A stretch of DNA of 64,000 nucleotides, taken from positions 1-64,000 of the forward strand of contig NZ_LSIF01000092.1 of the NCBI RefSeq assembly GCF_001556105.1. Reading direction: 5' to 3'. Source of the DNA: Pseudoxanthomonas mexicana. Its GTDB lineage: Bacteria > Pseudomonadota > Gammaproteobacteria > Xanthomonadales > Xanthomonadaceae. Positions within the stretch are counted from its first letter, which is position 1; each line of letters starts with the position of its first letter. Shown here in pieces: positions 61,781 through 64,000 of this stretch. The notes under the pieces are model-generated. The model was not told where the DNA came from and did not search any database. It saw only the letters and a list, made by a program, of their open reading frames with translations. Made by a program: the position numbers and the translations under genes.

Positions 61781-64000
61781 GTGACCCAGATCGACAGCGC
61801 CGTCGCCGACGCCGGCACCACCCCGTCCCAGAAGGACGCGTTCTCGCTGACCCCGCCGCCCACCGCCACCGCGATGAGCGTGACCAAGCGCAACGGCGGC
61901 CGCGAGCCGGTGGACCTCAACAAGATCGTGCGCGCGGTGCAGCGCAACTGCGAAGGCCTGCACGCCATCGACCCGATGCGCGTGGCCACCCGCACCATTT
62001 CCGGCCTGTACGACGGCGCCAGCACGCGCGAACTGGATGAACTGTCGATCCGTACCGCCGCGCTGCTGACCGGCGAAGAGCCCGAATACAGCCGCCTGGC
62101 CGCGCGCCTGCTGGCGGCCTACATCGCCAAGGAAGTCACCGGCCAGGAGATCCATGCGTTCTCGCAGTCGGTGACACGCGGCCACGAGGTCGGCCTGATC
62201 AACGACCGCCTGCTGAACTTCGTGCAGACCAATGCGCGCAAGCTCAACGATGCGCTGGACGCCTCGCTCGACCTGCACTTCGACTACTTCGGCCTGCGCA
62301 CGCTGTACGACCGTTACCTGCTGCGCCACCCGCACACGCGCAAGGTGATCGAGACGCCGCAGCAGTTCTTCCTGCGCATCGCCTGCGCGCTGAGCGAGGA
62401 CGTGCCGGAAGCGCTGGCGCTGTACCGCCGCATGGGCAACCTGGACTACCTGCCCAGCTCGCCGACGCTGTTCAACAGCGGCACCACGCACGAGCAGCTG
62501 TCCTCGTGCTTCCTGCTGGATTCGCCGCAGGACACGCTGGAGTCCATCTACGCCAAATACGGCGATATCGCCCAGCTGAGCAAGTTCAGCGGCGGCATCG
62601 GCGTCAGCTACACCCGCGTGCGTTCGCGCGGTTCGCTGATCAAGTCCACCAACGGCCACAGCAACGGCATCGTGCCGTGGCTGAAGACGCTGGATTCCTC
62701 GGTCGCGGCGGTCAACCAGGGCGGCAAGCGCAAGGGCGCGGCCTGCGTGTACCTGGAAACCTGGCACGCCGACATCGAGGACTTCCTCGAGCTGCGCGAC
62801 AACACCGGCGACGAAGCGCGCCGCACGCACAACCTCAACCTGGCCAACTGGGTGCCGGACCTCTTCATGAAGCGCGTCGAGGCCGACCAGGAATGGTCGC
62901 TGTTCGATCCGCGCGTGACTCCGGAGCTGACCGACCTGTACGGCGACGCCTTCGAGCGCGCCTACGTGCAGGCCGAGGCGCAGGGCAAGGCGATGAAGAC
63001 CACCTCGGCCCGCAAGCTGTATGGCCGGATGATGCGCACGCTGGCCGAGACCGGCAACGGCTGGATGACGTTCAAGGACAAGTGCAACGCCGCCAGCAAC
63101 CAGACCCTGCGCGCCGGCAACGTCATCCACCTGTCCAACCTGTGCACCGAGATCCTCGAGGTCACCTCGGCCGAAGAGACCGCGGTGTGCAACCTGGGGT
63201 CGATCAACCTGGCCAAGCACTTCGACCGCGATCCGGACAACGGCCGCATCTGGTTCGATTTCGACAAGCTGGCCGAGACCGTGCGCCTGGCCGTGCGCCA
63301 GCTGGACCGCGTGATCGACCTGAACTTCTATCCGATCGAAACCGCACGCCGCGGCAACCTGCGCTGGCGCCCGGTCGGCCTGGGCTGCATGGGCCTGCAG
63401 GACGTGTTCTTCAAGCTGCGCCTGCCGTTCGACAGCGCCGAAGCACGCACGCTGTCGGCGAAGATCGCCGAGACCATCTATTTCCACGCGCTGGAAACCT
63501 CGGTGGAACTGGCGCAGGAACGCGGCCGCCACCCGTCCTTCGCCGACACCCGCGCCGCGAACGGCGAGCTGCAGTTCGACGCCTGGAACGTCGTGCCGGA
63601 GAACGCCGAGCGCTGGGACGCGCTGCGCGAGCGCATCAAGGAGCATGGCCTGCGCAACTCGCTGCTGATCGCCATCGCGCCGACCGCGACCATCGCGTCG
63701 ATCGCCGGCTGCTACGAATGCGTGGAGCCGCAGGTGTCCAACCTGTTCAAGCGCGAGACGCTGTCGGGCGACTTCCTGCAGGTCAACCGCTACCTAGTGG
63801 ACGAGCTGAAGAAGCTGGGCCTGTGGACGCCGGAAACGCGCGACGCGATCAAGCTGTCCGAGGGTTCTGTGCAGGGCCTGGCGCAGGTGCCGGAAGCGCT
63901 GCAGCAGGTCTACCGCACCGCATGGGAACTGCCGATGCGCTCGCTGATCGACATGGCCGCCGGCCGCGGTGCCTTCATCGACCAGTCCGCCTCGCTCAAC
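61781..64000 (+). CDS. nrdA: Ribonucleoside-diphosphate reductase alpha subunit, class I (partial, 5' 740 codons)
   Basis: Begins at GTG 61781 with GGAGG 6 bases upstream and runs off the window. Residues 30-125 are an ATP-cone (VTKRNGGREPVDLNKIVRAVQRN), the allosteric overall-activity site. Active-site segments follow: SSPTLFNSGTTHEQLSSCFLLDSP (redox Cys), GGIGVSYTRVRSRG, NLCTEI with the radical-transfer region, VCNLGSINLAKHF, and PTATIASIAGCYECVEP. Makes deoxyribonucleotides using an NrdB-generated tyrosyl radical. Preceded by a cobalamin riboswitch, pointing to control by B12 supply. Confidence 0.95.
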   Translation, partial: MTQIDSAVADAGTTPSQKDAFSLTPPPTATAMSVTKRNGGREPVDLNKIVRAVQRNCEGLHAIDPMRVATRTISGLYDGASTRELDELSIRTAALLTGEEPEYSRLAARLLAAYIAKEVTGQEIHAFSQSVTRGHEVGLINDRLLNFVQTNARKLNDALDASLDLHFDYFGLRTLYDRYLLRHPHTRKVIETPQQFFLRIACALSEDVPEALALYRRMGNLDYLPSSPTLFNSGTTHEQLSSCFLLDSPQDTLESIYAKYGDIAQLSKFSGGIGVSYTRVRSRGSLIKSTNGHSNGIVPWLKTLDSSVAAVNQGGKRKGAACVYLETWHADIEDFLELRDNTGDEARRTHNLNLANWVPDLFMKRVEADQEWSLFDPRVTPELTDLYGDAFERAYVQAEAQGKAMKTTSARKLYGRMMRTLAETGNGWMTFKDKCNAASNQTLRAGNVIHLSNLCTEILEVTSAEETAVCNLGSINLAKHFDRDPDNGRIWFDFDKLAETVRLAVRQLDRVIDLNFYPIETARRGNLRWRPVGLGCMGLQDVFFKLRLPFDSAEARTLSAKIAETIYFHALETSVELAQERGRHPSFADTRAANGELQFDAWNVVPENAERWDALRERIKEHGLRNSLLIAIAPTATIASIAGCYECVEPQVSNLFKRETLSGDFLQVNRYLVDELKKLGLWTPETRDAIKLSEGSVQGLAQVPEALQQVYRTAWELPMRSLIDMAAGRGAFIDQSASLN

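Noticed and set aside
61004..63646. 880-codon minus-strand frame opposite the dioxygenase end, riboswitch and nrdA
   Set aside because: Passes through a structured riboswitch and a confident nrdA; shadow frame.

Overview
The window reads as chromosomal DNA of a high-GC gammaproteobacterium of the Xanthomonadaceae (Pseudoxanthomonas/Stenotrophomonas/Xanthomonas type). The support is family-level: an Ax21-like outer-membrane protein, a glnA/glnK-amtB/ntrBC block, hemD-hemX-hemY without hemC, an ECF sigma factor overlapping a kinase-TPR gene, a cobalamin riboswitch ahead of nrdA, and GTAG-type REP hairpins. No prophage, insertion sequence, rRNA operon or CRISPR array was seen. The species cannot be fixed from sequence alone.

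Layout. 0-1.8 kb is a small accessory patch: a tRNA-like gene with a UAU anticodon and long variable arm, followed on the minus strand by a small ORF, a DEDDh-type exonuclease broken by one stop codon, a HAD phosphatase and a truncated second exonuclease copy. 2.1-14.7 kb is mostly housekeeping: Ax21, gpsA, secB, a rhodanese, hemDXY, gamma-glutamyltransferase and a thiolase. 14.8-25.4 kb is an envelope/signalling region: a YadA-like trimeric autotransporter, a divergent sigma factor plus Ser/Thr kinase-TPR pair, three translationally coupled exported proteins of unknown function, and a pair of unknown cytosolic proteins.

25.5-33.4 kb carries sodC and the nitrogen-control block (ntrC, ntrB, amtB, glnK, glnA, all on the minus strand), with a consensus sigma-54 promoter and two NtrC-type sites ahead of glnA and a third NtrC-type site, inside a hairpin, just ahead of ntrB. 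GlnK would sense nitrogen, NtrB/NtrC relay it, sigma-54 RNA polymerase transcribe glnA, and AmtB import ammonium. 33.5-48.2 kb is envelope and general metabolism (uppP, META/DUF4377 lipoprotein, a polytopic protein, RDD, YbhB, a TPR protein, a YheT hydrolase, plsC, a phospholipase D lipoprotein, YceI, sixA, a ParA-like ATPase and a Ycf46-like AAA ATPase).

48.3-50.1 kb is a less GC-rich accessory strip on the minus strand with two recognisable integron attC sites (48903-48962 and 49827-49885), a possible long third one, and small cassette genes, but no integrase. It is best read as a decaying cluster of attC sites lacking an integrase. 50.2-57.9 kb returns to core genes (MgtC, PhzF, a divergent MocR regulator/YczE pair, AEC transporter, hydrolase, zapE). 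57.9-59.7 kb is a second accessory insert (repeat hairpins, an unknown gene, a GIY-YIG protein, a gene remnant). The window ends with a 2-oxoadipate dioxygenase, an inverted pair of REP hairpins, a cobalamin riboswitch and the 5' 2.2 kb of nrdA.
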